Below, one piece after another: positions 50,053 to 59,650 of a stretch of DNA of 64,000 nucleotides; the first letter of the stretch is position 1; each line of letters opens with the position of its first letter. The notes under the pieces are model-generated. The model ran no database searches. It was not told the origin of the DNA and saw only the letters and a list, made by a program, of their open reading frames with translations. The translations under genes and the position numbers were made by a program. The stretch is from Hyunsoonleella aquatilis. Lineage in GTDB: Bacteria; Bacteroidota; Bacteroidia; Flavobacteriales; Flavobacteriaceae. The stretch is from positions 62,001 to 126,000 of the forward strand of contig NZ_JACNMF010000006.1 of NCBI RefSeq assembly GCF_014270105.1. The letters run 5' to 3'.

Positions 50053-52455
50053 ATGATATTAAATACAGAATTAGAATATAAAGGGAACTTATTTCCTTCT
50101 AAAATAGTTAAGTACGAAAAGAATCTTAACGTGCTCTCATTCACCGCTGAAAACGGTGTTGTGCTTCAGGTGACAGTCCGCAGGGACAGTATCCTTCGCT
50201 TTAGATTTACCACCACGGGGATTTTTGAAAATGACTTTTCTTACGCCATTACCAAATACGCCAGTAGAGGTTACAACCACCTTGAAGTTACCGAAGATGA
50301 GGATTATTATGTCATCACCACTGCAAAATTAATTTGCAATATCTCAAAAACTGACCTAAGAGCTTCCATCTACGATGCAAAAGATAAAACTTTAATCTGT
50401 GAAGATGAGCTTGGTTTCCACTGGGAAGAAAGCTACGAATTTGGTGGGGATGTTGTAAAAATGTCTAAAACGGCTCAACCGGGGGAAAGCTATTACGGAT
50501 TAGGTGATAAACCAGTAGATAATAACCTGAAAGGTAAGCGTTTTGAAAACTGGGTGACGGATTCTTATGCCTATGGCAGGGAAACCGACCCGATTTATAA
50601 AGCGATTCCTTTTTATACTGGGCTTCATCACAAAAAAGCCTACGGTATTTTCTTTGATAACACCTTCCGTTCGTTTTTTGATTTCTGTAACGAGCGCAGA
50701 AATATTACGAGTTTTTGGGCGCATGGTGGTGAGATGAACTATTATTTCATTTACGGACCAGATATGTCCGAAGTCGTTGCGAACTACACCGATTTAACCG
50801 GCAAACCTCATGAAATGCCCGCACTTTGGGCGCTGGGGTACCATCAATGTAAATGGAGTTACTATCCAGAATCCAACGTAAAGGAAATCACCGCAAAGTT
50901 TAGGGAATTGGAAATTCCATGTGATGCAATCTATTTGGACATCGATTACATGGAGGGCTTTAGGTGTTTTACCTGGAGTAAAGAATATTTCCCCGACCCA
51001 AAACGCATGGTTAAGGAATTGGCCGATGATGGCTTCAAGACCATTGTTATCATAGATCCTGGTATCAAAATAGATATGGATTATTCGGTATTTAAGGAAG
51101 GCCTTGAAAACGACTACTTCTGTAAGCGAGCTGATGGTCCTTACATGAAAGGTAAAGTGTGGCCTGGGGAATGTTACTTCCCAGATTTTACAAGACCGGA
51201 AGTTAGGGAGTGGTGGTCTGACTTGTTCAAGGAATTGATTGAAGATATCGGGGTAAAAGGTGTTTGGAACGATATGAACGAGCCAGCAGTTATGGATGTT
51301 CCCGGAAAAACCTTCCCAAATGATGTTCGACATGATTACGACGGCAACCCTTGTAGCCACAGAAAGGCGCACAACGTTTATGGGATGCAAATGGCACGCG
51401 CTACTTATCAGGGCTTAAAGAAGTTTTCATATCCAAAACGTCCGTTTGTAATTACTCGTGCCGCCTATTCTGGTACACAACGTTATACCTCAAGTTGGAC
51501 CGGTGATAACATTGCCACCTGGGACCACTTGAATATTGCAAACCTTCAGGCACAGCGTATGTGTATGTCAGGATTCTCGTTTGTGGGGTCCGATATTGGT
51601 GGATTTGCAGAGCAACCTAACGGCGAATTGTATGCCCGTTGGATCCAATTGGGTATTTTCCACCCATTCTGTAGAACGCACTCCTCTGGTGACCATGGAG
51701 ACCAAGAACCTTGGGCATTCGGTGATACCATTACGGATGTAGTTCGAAAGTTTATCGAGATTAGATATCAATTATTACCTTACTTATATACCGCGTTTTG
51801 GAGGTATGTGGAAGAAGGTATTCCAATCTTAAAATCTTTGGTGCTTTACGATCAAGACGACCCGCAAACACATTACAGAAATGATGAGTTTATCTTTGGT
51901 GAAAAGATTTTGGCCTGCCCTATCAATGCACCAAACCAAAAGGGAAGGCGTATGTATATCCCAAGAGGTAATTGGTACAATTTCTGGAATGACGAGATTG
52001 TTGAAGGTGGTTCTGAGCAATGGGTAGATGCCGATTTGGACAGTATGCCAATTTTCGTAAAAGAAGGTTCTATCATCCCTAAATACCCAATTCAGCAATA
52101 TGTTGGTGAAAAGGTGATTGACGAACTGTTATTGGACGTATATTACAAATTAGGCAAGGAAACTTCAGAAGTGTATGAGGATGCTACCGATGGCTATGAT
52201 TACATCAAAGGCCGATACAGCCACAGAAGCTTTAAATTACTTGGAAAGAAGAAAGAATTGATTATACAGCAACACAAAACTGGTAAGTTTGTAACCACTT
52301 ATAAGACCTTCAAATTAAACTTACATGGGTTACCATTTAAGATCAAAAAGGTACAGGTAGACAACGTGGATATCCTATTAAAAGATTTGAAAATCAACGG
52401 CGATAACACCTTGACCTTAACCAAGGAATTTACGGAGTTACATATCGTAGGATAG
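50053..52455 (+). CDS. Glycoside hydrolase family 31 alpha-glucosidase
   Basis: This 800-residue enzyme lacks a signal peptide, so it acts in the cytoplasm. The GH31 barrel is clear: YYGLGDKPVDNN, LDIDYMEGFRCFTW, the nucleophile Asp in GVWNDMNEPAVMD, and the acid/base Asp in SSWTGDNIATWDH, followed by the C-terminal beta-sandwich. It probably releases glucose from the non-reducing ends of maltodextrins or the stored glucan, completing the cluster. An intrinsic terminator follows. Confidence 0.93.
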   Translation: MILNTELEYKGNLFPSKIVKYEKNLNVLSFTAENGVVLQVTVRRDSILRFRFTTTGIFENDFSYAITKYASRGYNHLEVTEDEDYYVITTAKLICNISKTDLRASIYDAKDKTLICEDELGFHWEESYEFGGDVVKMSKTAQPGESYYGLGDKPVDNNLKGKRFENWVTDSYAYGRETDPIYKAIPFYTGLHHKKAYGIFFDNTFRSFFDFCNERRNITSFWAHGGEMNYYFIYGPDMSEVVANYTDLTGKPHEMPALWALGYHQCKWSYYPESNVKEITAKFRELEIPCDAIYLDIDYMEGFRCFTWSKEYFPDPKRMVKELADDGFKTIVIIDPGIKIDMDYSVFKEGLENDYFCKRADGPYMKGKVWPGECYFPDFTRPEVREWWSDLFKELIEDIGVKGVWNDMNEPAVMDVPGKTFPNDVRHDYDGNPCSHRKAHNVYGMQMARATYQGLKKFSYPKRPFVITRAAYSGTQRYTSSWTGDNIATWDHLNIANLQAQRMCMSGFSFVGSDIGGFAEQPNGELYARWIQLGIFHPFCRTHSSGDHGDQEPWAFGDTITDVVRKFIEIRYQLLPYLYTAFWRYVEEGIPILKSLVLYDQDDPQTHYRNDEFIFGEKILACPINAPNQKGRRMYIPRGNWYNFWNDEIVEGGSEQWVDADLDSMPIFVKEGSIIPKYPIQQYVGEKVIDELLLDVYYKLGKETSEVYEDATDGYDYIKGRYSHRSFKLLGKKKELIIQQHKTGKFVTTYKTFKLNLHGLPFKIKKVQVDNVDILLKDLKINGDNTLTLTKEFTELHIVG

Positions 52456-52478
52456 TATTAATTTACGCTTTATATACA

Positions 52479-52508
52479 GACCCCGCTTTACAAAAAGTGG
52501 GGTTTTTT
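52479..52508 (+). terminator. Terminator after the GH31 gene
   Basis: ACCCCGCTTT and AAAGTGGGGT pair with one mismatch around a short loop and are followed by a T run. Confidence 0.75.
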
Positions 52509-52552
52509 ATTACCTTTCATTAGCAAAATGTATTTAAAAACACACTTGTTCT

Positions 52553-52832
52553 TTCATTAATTGTGCTGACAGGCTTTGCTCAACATAAAATGGAAACAAC
52601 CAAACATATGAAATTTAAGGGCGTTCCGATTGATGGCACACTAAAAGAATATGTCCTAAAAACGAAAGCCGTCGGATTTACTCATATTGGAACAGAGGCA
52701 GGGATTGCAATGTTGAAAGACGATTATCCCTTTTCCTAGTGAAGATGTAACCCCGCCGGTTACGAAAATGCACTTAGTATTGGTTGTCATGTTACACTTA
52801 TAAGCGCAGGCAAATTTTCAAAATTAAATTAG
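52553..52832 (+). pseudogene. 5' part of a decayed gene for a secreted Bacteroidota protein
   Basis: One frame reads a leader-like VLTGFAQ, then KFKGVPIDGTLKEYV and GFTHIGTEAGIAMLKDDY. It hits a stop (52737) and a second (52740), then resumes in frame with NPAGYENALSIGCHVTL until a stop at 52830. I recall a Bacteroidota family of unknown function with GIPIDGTL, GFTHIGTEDG and a GY-x-CTIG segment in this order. The proper start is also lost. The 3' part lies at 53561-53751. Confidence 0.6.
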
Positions 52833-53076
52833 TTATTAGGGAATTGTTTTTTGACTATTTAGAAGGAGGTTGTTAACAATGAAAAATGGTAAAATTGTTT
52901 ATGTTTTGGATTGAGTTTGTAGAAAATTTCGATTAAAATCTATTCATATCAAGCCTAAAATATTGAAATTACCTGCTTTCATCTATAGCTGAACAACTTA
53001 ATAGTATGACTAATTCAAGGATCATCTTAAATAATAATTATCTTTATATTCATGAATCTATGATTATATTATCAAA

Positions 53077-53490
53077 ATGAAGAGATTACTTTTATCTTTA
53101 ACAATAATAGCATTAACATCATGTAGAAGTGATGATGATTCTGCGGTTCAAACAGATGATTCTTTTATAATAGGGTCATGGACACTCTCCAAAAGCCTAT
53201 TAGATGGGAATGAACGCAATATAGATGATTGTATCAAACGAAGTAATTTCATATTTAAATCAGATGGAAATTATACAGAATCAATATATTTTACTGAGAG
53301 AGATGGACCTTGTGAATTAGATATTGAAAAATTAGGTATATGGGAAAACTTAGGCAAGAAAACTGTTAGACTAAAATACACCCCAAATCCTGCAGGAGGA
53401 ACGCCATATGAAGAAGATATAATTATAAATGGTAATACTTTTTCAATATATTACGACACCCCGTATATTTCTATTTATAAAAAAAATTGA
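53077..53490 (+). CDS. Small lipocalin-like lipoprotein
   Basis: This 137-residue protein has a lipoprotein leader with Cys16 in IALTSC followed by a Ser/Asp-rich linker, and a beta-rich domain starting IIGSWTLSKSLLDGNE with NFIFKSDGNYTESI, a pattern seen in lipocalin-like lipoproteins of the phylum. It should be lipid-anchored in the envelope; the ligand is unknown. It is very AT-rich and lies between the two halves of a decayed gene, so it probably arrived with the event that split that gene. Confidence 0.65.
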   Translation: MKRLLLSLTIIALTSCRSDDDSAVQTDDSFIIGSWTLSKSLLDGNERNIDDCIKRSNFIFKSDGNYTESIYFTERDGPCELDIEKLGIWENLGKKTVRLKYTPNPAGGTPYEEDIIINGNTFSIYYDTPYISIYKKN

Positions 53491-53877
53491 GTATACTAAC
53501 CTAACAACTCTTAAATTATTTACTTCACGAAAACACTATAATTTAAGCTTAATAAAATTAACTGCAGGTGGAGATAGAATGCATGCAGTTAAAATGGGTA
53601 ATTGTAAATACCTTACAACTTACGAAACAGACAGCGGTGGTATACCAATTATCAATTGACCATGAAAGCATAATCCGCTGTTTTATATGATTTCTTATTA
53701 CGCAAAATCAATTCTCAAATTATTAGAGAAAAAGCTAAAGATGACTTATAAAGCTGAAACGGAAAACGGAGTTGAATTTGTAAATTGCCTCGATAAAATT
53801 TATTAATAGAAGCTAAATTTCTTAAGTTACCTAAAATTCAATGCCTTATTTCCTGTCATAATCCATGGGCGAAACCC
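53491..53877. other. AT-rich gap with gene debris
   Basis: No intact gene is present. The region holds the 3' pseudogene fragment (53561-53751) and, after it, a short frame reading KAETENGVEFVNCLDKIY before a stop near 53805 that may be further debris. Confidence 0.5.
53561..53751 (+). pseudogene. 3' part of the decayed gene, frameshifted
   Basis: Three frames together give RMHAVKMGNCKYLTTYETD, then SIDHESIIRCFI, then RKINSQIIREKAKDDL and a stop at 53749-53751. I recall this order at the C-terminus of the same family whose N-terminal motifs lie at 52590-52740. At least two frameshifts separate the pieces. Confidence 0.55.
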
Positions 53878-54849
53878 TTAATCAATCCTTATCGTCTTAA
53901 TAATAGACTCCAACTCAAAAATATAATTGCGCTTTTCAACGGAGGGTGCAAAGGCAAAACCTTCTGCTATCAGCCAACGGGTGTTGGCCTTATCCTCAAT
54001 AGCGTAATTGATATACGGGCCACTCATAAAGGCGTTTTTTACTTCCCATAGCCCTTTGGTTTCCAATGTGGGCTTGCCATCCAATATTATCTCACTTTGA
54101 AAGGGCGTATAAGCGTACTCTGTAATCATATAACTGCCCTCGGTAGGTCCCTCGATATGTGCCTTCCCTATGGAATCCCTGATTTTTACAATCTGGTTGA
54201 TGATGCTATCGTTTCGCTGTATGGCATGGTAAGGCAACTCATAAAGCATCAGATTTAAGGTCCCAGTACGTACATCCTTTCTAATCCAGAAAAAGGTATC
54301 ATCGTCCTTTGCGATACGGTAGGCAGTTTGGAACTCAATATTGACACCCAATTTATCCTTAATTACCTTGGTATTGTAAAGTGATTTTCGCGTCAGCTTT
54401 TGCTTGTATTTCAATTCAATCCCTTTAAAGGTCTCAATGATCTTAGAGGCGTTCTCCTTTAAAAGTCCAATGACTTCCTGCTTGTTCCCCGATACTACAA
54501 TCACCTTTTGGGGTTTAGCGTAAACGTTATCTGCAAATGCTATTCCCGCAGGTTTGCCCAATTCTATCTTTAAAACAGTTCTTGTACGAGTGATAAAATC
54601 TGAAAATACCTGTGGTGGAATCTGATTGATAATAAAGGTAGGTTCATCCTGTGGCAATCCATAAATAGGCGTAGCCAAAACGTCACGAATAGCCTCGCCA
54701 ACGCTTCCTTTCCAATTGTCATTGCCAATCACCACTGAAACATCATTAAGTTTTCCTTCTGAATCAAAAAGGATTTTATCTGAAGTTTTGCTGTCCTTAC
54801 ATGACAACAGCGCTAGCGCCAACACTAAAACACTTAAAAGTTTTTTCAT
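53878..54849 (-). CDS. DUF4837 family lipoprotein
   Basis: This 323-residue protein has a lipoprotein leader with Cys17 in LALLSC. The early segment VVIGNDNWKGSVGEAIRD and the YGLPQDEPTF motif match DUF4837, a Bacteroidota-restricted family of unknown function. It directly follows the MltD-like gene on the same strand (22 bases), an arrangement I believe is conserved, which hints at a role in the cell envelope. Confidence 0.82.
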   Translation of the reverse strand: MKKLLSVLVLALALLSCKDSKTSDKILFDSEGKLNDVSVVIGNDNWKGSVGEAIRDVLATPIYGLPQDEPTFIINQIPPQVFSDFITRTRTVLKIELGKPAGIAFADNVYAKPQKVIVVSGNKQEVIGLLKENASKIIETFKGIELKYKQKLTRKSLYNTKVIKDKLGVNIEFQTAYRIAKDDDTFFWIRKDVRTGTLNLMLYELPYHAIQRNDSIINQIVKIRDSIGKAHIEGPTEGSYMITEYAYTPFQSEIILDGKPTLETKGLWEVKNAFMSGPYINYAIEDKANTRWLIAEGFAFAPSVEKRNYIFELESIIKTIRID

Positions 54850-54871
54850 TTTTTTGTCTGTTTTCTTGAAT

Positions 54872-56431
54872 TTACCCCTTGGAAATTTTGAGTTTCATTC
54901 CCGGTTTTAATGAACTACCACTAATACCGTTCCAATCTTTAATATTTTGTACAGAAACTCCGGAAAATTTTTGTGAGATGCTCCAAAGTGAATCCCCACT
55001 TTTTACTGTGTAGATGATAACATCTCCCGTTAGGGGCTTTGGTTTGGGTTTTGTACTTGTACTTTTAGCCACTGCAACATAGGGCTTTCTCGGATAAATT
55101 GTTAACCGTTGACCGATACTAAGATTATTGCTACGCAGGCCGTTCCAGCGTTTAATATCACTAACGCGAACCCCATACATTCTTGAAATTTTACCCAAAT
55201 AATCTCCCGACCTTACCCGATATCGAATTCTGTCATTGGCATTAAAAAACTGTGGCAAAGGTTTCTCGCGTTTATCCAATTCTTCTTTTGCGAAAGCATA
55301 AATTTTATCTTCATTATTGACAAAAGTGCCCAGCACATCGGTTGGCAATCGCAAGCTGTAATTCTCTCCCTTTATCACGGGAATAATGTCCAGTTTATAG
55401 GAAGGGTTTAAAAACTGCAACTGCTCAATTGGGGTCCCTGTAACCTCGGATACTTGGTCTAAAGTAATCATCTGTTTTACCAAAATGGTATCTGTTTCAA
55501 AATAGGTTTTTTCCGGTTTGTAGCGTTTAAAACCGTGCTCCTCGGCATACTCAAAAATGTACATATTGGCCAAAAATGCAGGCAAATAACCAGCTGTTTC
55601 GCGAGGTAAATTATGGCGAATGTTCCAATAATTTTGATAACCACCAGAACGCCTAATAGCTTTGGTGACGTTACCTGGTCCGGAATTATAGGCCGCCAAA
55701 GCCAAATCCCAATCGCCAAAAATCTCATAGAGCTTTGCCAAATATTTTGCAGCCGCTTTGGTAGATTTGATGGGGTCGCTACGCTCGTCCACATAACTGC
55801 TAACGTCCAAGCCGTAAATCTTGCCCGTACTGAACATAAATTGCCAGAGGCCGGTAGCACCCACTCTGGACTTTGCCCTGGGTTTTAATGCAGATTCAAC
55901 AATGGCCAAATACTTTATTTCCAAAGGAATATTATGATTATCCAATTCCTGTTCAAACAATGGGAAATAAAATGCACTCAACGTCATCAACTTTTGAAGA
56001 TGCTTTCGCCTGTGTTTTAAATAGGATTTGATAACGTTTTCCAAAGACGGATTATAGGCCACGTTGAAAGGCGTTCTGGCATCCAATTCTTCAAGTCGCT
56101 TTTTTAGTGTGTCTGTTGGCAATTCAGGATATTCAACCTCTTCAAACGTCATTTCAGTCACGGACTTGTAAATGGTATCAAACAGAGAGTTACTATACAA
56201 TTCCTCCTGCCATTTTTTGTCAATTTCGGCAGAAAAAGAGTCATCAGATAAATTCTTTATGGAAAGGCTATCGGTTTCAGCAATGGCTTCAATGGGCTTT
56301 ACAACCTCAACCTTGGCATCGACCAATGTATCCTTTGGTATTTCTGATTGAACGCTAACAGAATCTTGTGTCTGGGCATGACAAATACCGCAGTATAAAA
56401 GTATATTGAGTAAAAAAAAACGAAAAGCCAT
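54872..56431 (-). CDS. Membrane-bound lytic murein transglycosylase D-like protein with LysM repeats
   Basis: This 519-residue protein has a signal peptide (to about CHAQ, residue 20), an SLT domain (about 155-320) with catalytic Glu179 in AIVESALKPRAKS followed by GATGLWQFM and AYNSGPGNV, and two C-terminal LysM modules (about 405-450 and 473-517; YRVRSGDYLGKIS and YTVKSGDSLWSIS). It cleaves peptidoglycan glycan strands to 1,6-anhydro ends in the periplasm. It is followed by the DUF4837 lipoprotein gene. Confidence 0.93.
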   Translation of the reverse strand: MAFRFFLLNILLYCGICHAQTQDSVSVQSEIPKDTLVDAKVEVVKPIEAIAETDSLSIKNLSDDSFSAEIDKKWQEELYSNSLFDTIYKSVTEMTFEEVEYPELPTDTLKKRLEELDARTPFNVAYNPSLENVIKSYLKHRRKHLQKLMTLSAFYFPLFEQELDNHNIPLEIKYLAIVESALKPRAKSRVGATGLWQFMFSTGKIYGLDVSSYVDERSDPIKSTKAAAKYLAKLYEIFGDWDLALAAYNSGPGNVTKAIRRSGGYQNYWNIRHNLPRETAGYLPAFLANMYIFEYAEEHGFKRYKPEKTYFETDTILVKQMITLDQVSEVTGTPIEQLQFLNPSYKLDIIPVIKGENYSLRLPTDVLGTFVNNEDKIYAFAKEELDKREKPLPQFFNANDRIRYRVRSGDYLGKISRMYGVRVSDIKRWNGLRSNNLSIGQRLTIYPRKPYVAVAKSTSTKPKPKPLTGDVIIYTVKSGDSLWSISQKFSGVSVQNIKDWNGISGSSLKPGMKLKISKG

Positions 56432-56573
56432 AGTATCTATTCTCCTTTTAGCGAACGATAATATGGCTAAAATCGTGTTTTTTGGCTGAAATACAAAAAG
56501 TAGCCCTTGATAGTTTTTAGGCTGCGATTCTTTTGTTTTACTATTTAGACCTTGATGGAAGCGCCTCTCTCCG

Positions 56574-57119
56574 TTACACTCTTTCCAATTTAATATGTGG
56601 TTCTTCGGGTAATTTAACTGTTATTTCATCCCCTGTTTTTACCTCACCTCCTTCTAAAACTACCCCCATTATTCCAGCCTTCCTTATCAGGTTTCCCTTA
56701 TCGTCTCTATCCAATACGGCTTTCATCAGTCCTTGTTTAAGTGAATCTAGTTGTTTACATGGATTTCTCAATCCAGTCACTAGGATTTTAGCTTCATCCC
56801 CAATACTTAATACCGAATCTATAGGTAGCCTAAGTAGTTCTATTCCCTTTGTCGTAATGTTTTCGCCGATTTCTCCCTCTTTTATATCAAATCCCTTTTC
56901 TTTCAACTCGTCAAAAAGCTCAGAGTGAATCAAATGAACTTGTCTTAAATTAGGCTGATTTGGGTCTTTTGATACTCTAGAACGATGTTTAACCTTAGTT
57001 CCTGAGTGAGCGTCGCCATCTACTCCTAATCCTTTGAGTAAGTATATTTTTTCACAAGTATATTTACTAAAAGTATGGGTGCTACTTTTGCTCACCGAAG
57101 TCACAATTGGTTTAATCAT
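56574..57119 (-). CDS. MOSC domain protein
   Basis: This 181-residue MOSC (Moco sulfurase C-terminal) protein has GVDGDAHSGTKVKHRS, EIGENITTKGIEL and the conserved Cys121 in LRNPCKQLD. MOSC proteins bind or transfer sulfur or oxygen at molybdenum cofactors, or act with reductases such as YiiM. No molybdenum enzyme lies nearby, so the partner is unknown. It lies 68 bases beyond pgk on the same strand. Confidence 0.88.
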   Translation of the reverse strand: MIKPIVTSVSKSSTHTFSKYTCEKIYLLKGLGVDGDAHSGTKVKHRSRVSKDPNQPNLRQVHLIHSELFDELKEKGFDIKEGEIGENITTKGIELLRLPIDSVLSIGDEAKILVTGLRNPCKQLDSLKQGLMKAVLDRDDKGNLIRKAGIMGVVLEGGEVKTGDEITVKLPEEPHIKLERV

Positions 57120-57187
57120 CTTATTTAGGTTTGGTTAGCAAAGCACTTCATCAAAAAATGCTTATGTGTGCTTTGCAATACATTCGC

Positions 57188-58375
57188 TTAACTCAAAATT
57201 GCAGCAATTCCCGGCAAGGTTTTACCTTCCAAGCTTTCAAGCATGGCACCACCTCCGGTGCTCACATAACTCACTTTATCCTGGAAGCCAAACTGTTTTA
57301 CGGCGGCTACGGAATCCCCTCCTCCAACAAGCGAAAAGGCACCATTTTCGGTAGATTCGGCTATGGAATTTCCAAGTTCAATTGTGCCTTTGGCGAATTT
57401 TTCCATTTCAAAAACACCTAATGGGCCATTCCAAAGAATGGTTTTTGATGCCATCACCACATTATGAAATTGTTCCACGGATTTTGGTCCAGCATCCACA
57501 CCTTCCCAACCATCGGGAATGGCATTGATGTTTACGATTTGTGTATTGGCATCATTACTGAATGCATCTGCCGCAACCGTGTCCAAAGGAATATGGACTT
57601 GTACGTTTTTGGCTTTGGCTTGCTTTAAAATATCTAGAGCTAAATCCATTTTGTCATCCTCGCAAATAGAATTTCCGATGCTTCCCCCTTGCGCCTTTAC
57701 AAACGTAAATGCCATGCCGCCACCGATAATCAAGTGGTCTACCTTATCTAAAATGTTTTCTATAATCGTGATTTTTGAAGACACCTTTGCGCCACCGAGA
57801 ATTGCCAAAACGGGTTTTTCACCAGTTTCCATTACTTTTTTGATACTATCAATTTCTTGAGCCAATAAGTTTCCGAAGCATTTTTTACCTTCAAAAAACT
57901 GTGCTACAATTGTTGTTGAGGCATGGGCTCTATGCGCAGTACCAAAGGCGTCGTTTACGTAAATATCACCTAGCTTTGACAATTTTTCGGCAAAACCTAC
58001 ATCGCCAGCGGTTTCTTCTTTATAATAGCGAAGGTTTTGCAATAACAAAATCTCTCCAGGTTGTAAATTGGCGGCCGCCGCTTCCACATCTTCACCAATG
58101 CAATCTTCAACAAATTTTACGCCCACGCCCAAAACATCCTCAACTTTGGAAACAATATGCTTCAACGAAAACTCATCCTGAAATCCTTTTGGACGCCCTA
58201 AATGCGACATCAAAATACAACTGCCACCATCCTCTAAAATTTTAATGATAGTTGGTTTTGCTGAAACTATTCTTGTAGCATCTGTTACCTCAAAATTCTC
58301 GTTTAATGGTACATTAAAATCTACACGTATTAGGGCTTTTTTATTTTCAAAATTGAAATCGTTTAGCGTCTTCAT
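57188..58375 (-). CDS. pgk: Phosphoglycerate kinase
   Basis: It catalyses ATP formation from 1,3-bisphosphoglycerate. The start at 58375 ([21 protein letters not shown]) gives 395 residues, the family norm; the frame extends 15 codons further, but through the -7 region. [29 protein letters not shown] and the C-terminal [13 protein letters not shown] are intact. A TACATTTG box lies 28 bases upstream. Confidence 0.97.
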   Translation of the reverse strand: MKTLNDFNFENKKALIRVDFNVPLNENFEVTDATRIVSAKPTIIKILEDGGSCILMSHLGRPKGFQDEFSLKHIVSKVEDVLGVGVKFVEDCIGEDVEAAAANLQPGEILLLQNLRYYKEETAGDVGFAEKLSKLGDIYVNDAFGTAHRAHASTTIVAQFFEGKKCFGNLLAQEIDSIKKVMETGEKPVLAILGGAKVSSKITIIENILDKVDHLIIGGGMAFTFVKAQGGSIGNSICEDDKMDLALDILKQAKAKNVQVHIPLDTVAADAFSNDANTQIVNINAIPDGWEGVDAGPKSVEQFHNVVMASKTILWNGPLGVFEMEKFAKGTIELGNSIAESTENGAFSLVGGGDSVAAVKQFGFQDKVSYVSTGGGAMLESLEGKTLPGIAAILS

Positions 58376-58402
58376 TTTTATGGTTTTAAATGGATTTAGC
58401 CA

Positions 58403-58410
58403 CAAATGTA
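58403..58410 (-). promoter_or_regulatory. -7 box upstream of pgk
   Basis: TACATTTG on the minus strand matches TAnnTTTG exactly, with a T-rich tract about 18-20 bases further upstream in place of a clear TTTG. Confidence 0.5.
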
Positions 58411-58480
58411 GGCAATTCAACAGGGATAAAAAATGACTTTTTTCACGAAAACGTTTGAAGTAGAAAAGAATTTTAAAAAT

Positions 58481-59554
58481 CTAAGGGTCAACGGTTTCAT
58501 TAGGCGAAAAACCTGAGTCAATCAGCAACATCAAGTCCTTGATGCTTTCCGAAATATTTGCATTAAGTTTTGATTTGAGAAGCGGTTTCATAATTATCCC
58601 AAAGGGCTTGAAATCGACAAAAGCTTCAATGTTCAATTTTGTTTTGCCGTCTTCCATTTCTTCCAGTACAAAATAACTATTGAAACGTTTTGTGAAGGGC
58701 ACATCGCTGGTAGTTTCACCATACACCAATTGGTTTTGCTCAACTTTTTTTGAAATGGTAGTTACCTCAACATCATCATTCTTATTGAACAGGCATTTAT
58801 GCTTTTCGCTTACTCTGTTCACCTTGTTCTTTTCGTACTCCAACTTATCAATGCCTTTATTCCAAAGCAATCTGTAGTCAAAATTGCTGATGACTTCATA
58901 CAGGTCGTTGATAGGTAAATTAATGATTTCGGTTTCATCAAATAACTTGTGCTTTGGAACATCATCTGGAATAGGATGAACCTCTGGAAGCTTTGCCCTT
59001 AAGGGTTTTAGAGGATTGTACGAAAATGAAATGTCTCCAAAATCATAAGTTGTTGTAATGGCTTTTTCTTGTGTTTTGTCAATTTCCTTAACGCTTTCTG
59101 TAAAAAGTGCGTACTCGTCAACAGGCACTTCGTTTTTTAACAGACGATGCACTTGAATCACGTTACTTCCGTATGGCTTTTTAGAGTTTTTTACTTTGAT
59201 GAATTCAATTTCGCCATAATGCACCACAAACTTCAGTTTCAAATTATAGGCCGAAGAACAGGCCCCACACTGGCAAATACGCTGATATTCATACCGCTTT
59301 AAATGGGTATGAAACGCTACATACATTTTCTCAATTTGGTCATCGAGGGATGACAGCTCAGATCCATCCGACATTTTATAAAAGAACAGAGCATCGCCTT
59401 CAATTTCAGCCAATTCCAAACCCATTGTATTATTGTCGATTAACAGTTCCAATAACTCCGAAATAATATGCCGACTATGATTTATGGATGTGTGATGTAC
59501 AAACTCCGTAAAGCCGGAAATATCAGGAATAAAAAGAATGGCGTTTTGACTCAT
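58481..59554 (-). CDS. DUF2652 protein with cyclase-like N-terminus and SRPBCC-like C-terminus
   Basis: This 357-residue protein starts MSQNAILFIPDISGFTEFV, the DUF2652 pattern that resembles the beginning of class III nucleotide cyclase domains (metal Asp in PDISGF, then EIEGDALFFY). The later half (about 200-340) resembles a START/SRPBCC ligand-binding fold (LYEVISNFDYRLLWNKGIDKL). Whether it makes a cyclic nucleotide is unknown. It precedes pgk on the same strand but with a 105-base gap. Confidence 0.72.
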   Translation of the reverse strand: MSQNAILFIPDISGFTEFVHHTSINHSRHIISELLELLIDNNTMGLELAEIEGDALFFYKMSDGSELSSLDDQIEKMYVAFHTHLKRYEYQRICQCGACSSAYNLKLKFVVHYGEIEFIKVKNSKKPYGSNVIQVHRLLKNEVPVDEYALFTESVKEIDKTQEKAITTTYDFGDISFSYNPLKPLRAKLPEVHPIPDDVPKHKLFDETEIINLPINDLYEVISNFDYRLLWNKGIDKLEYEKNKVNRVSEKHKCLFNKNDDVEVTTISKKVEQNQLVYGETTSDVPFTKRFNSYFVLEEMEDGKTKLNIEAFVDFKPFGIIMKPLLKSKLNANISESIKDLMLLIDSGFSPNETVDP

Positions 59555-59638
59555 GCCTTGAGGTTTCGGTTGGTTTTGAGGATAAAAATAAGACGATTTT
59601 AATTGAATTTGTTACAATAAAAAGTTAAAACCAATACC

Positions 59639-59646
59639 TATATTTG
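59639..59646 (+). promoter_or_regulatory. -7 box directly before holB
   Basis: TATATTTG matches TAnnTTTG exactly and ends 4 bases before the ATG at 59651. If used, transcription would start at or near the start codon. Confidence 0.5.
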
Positions 59647-59650
59647 CTTA

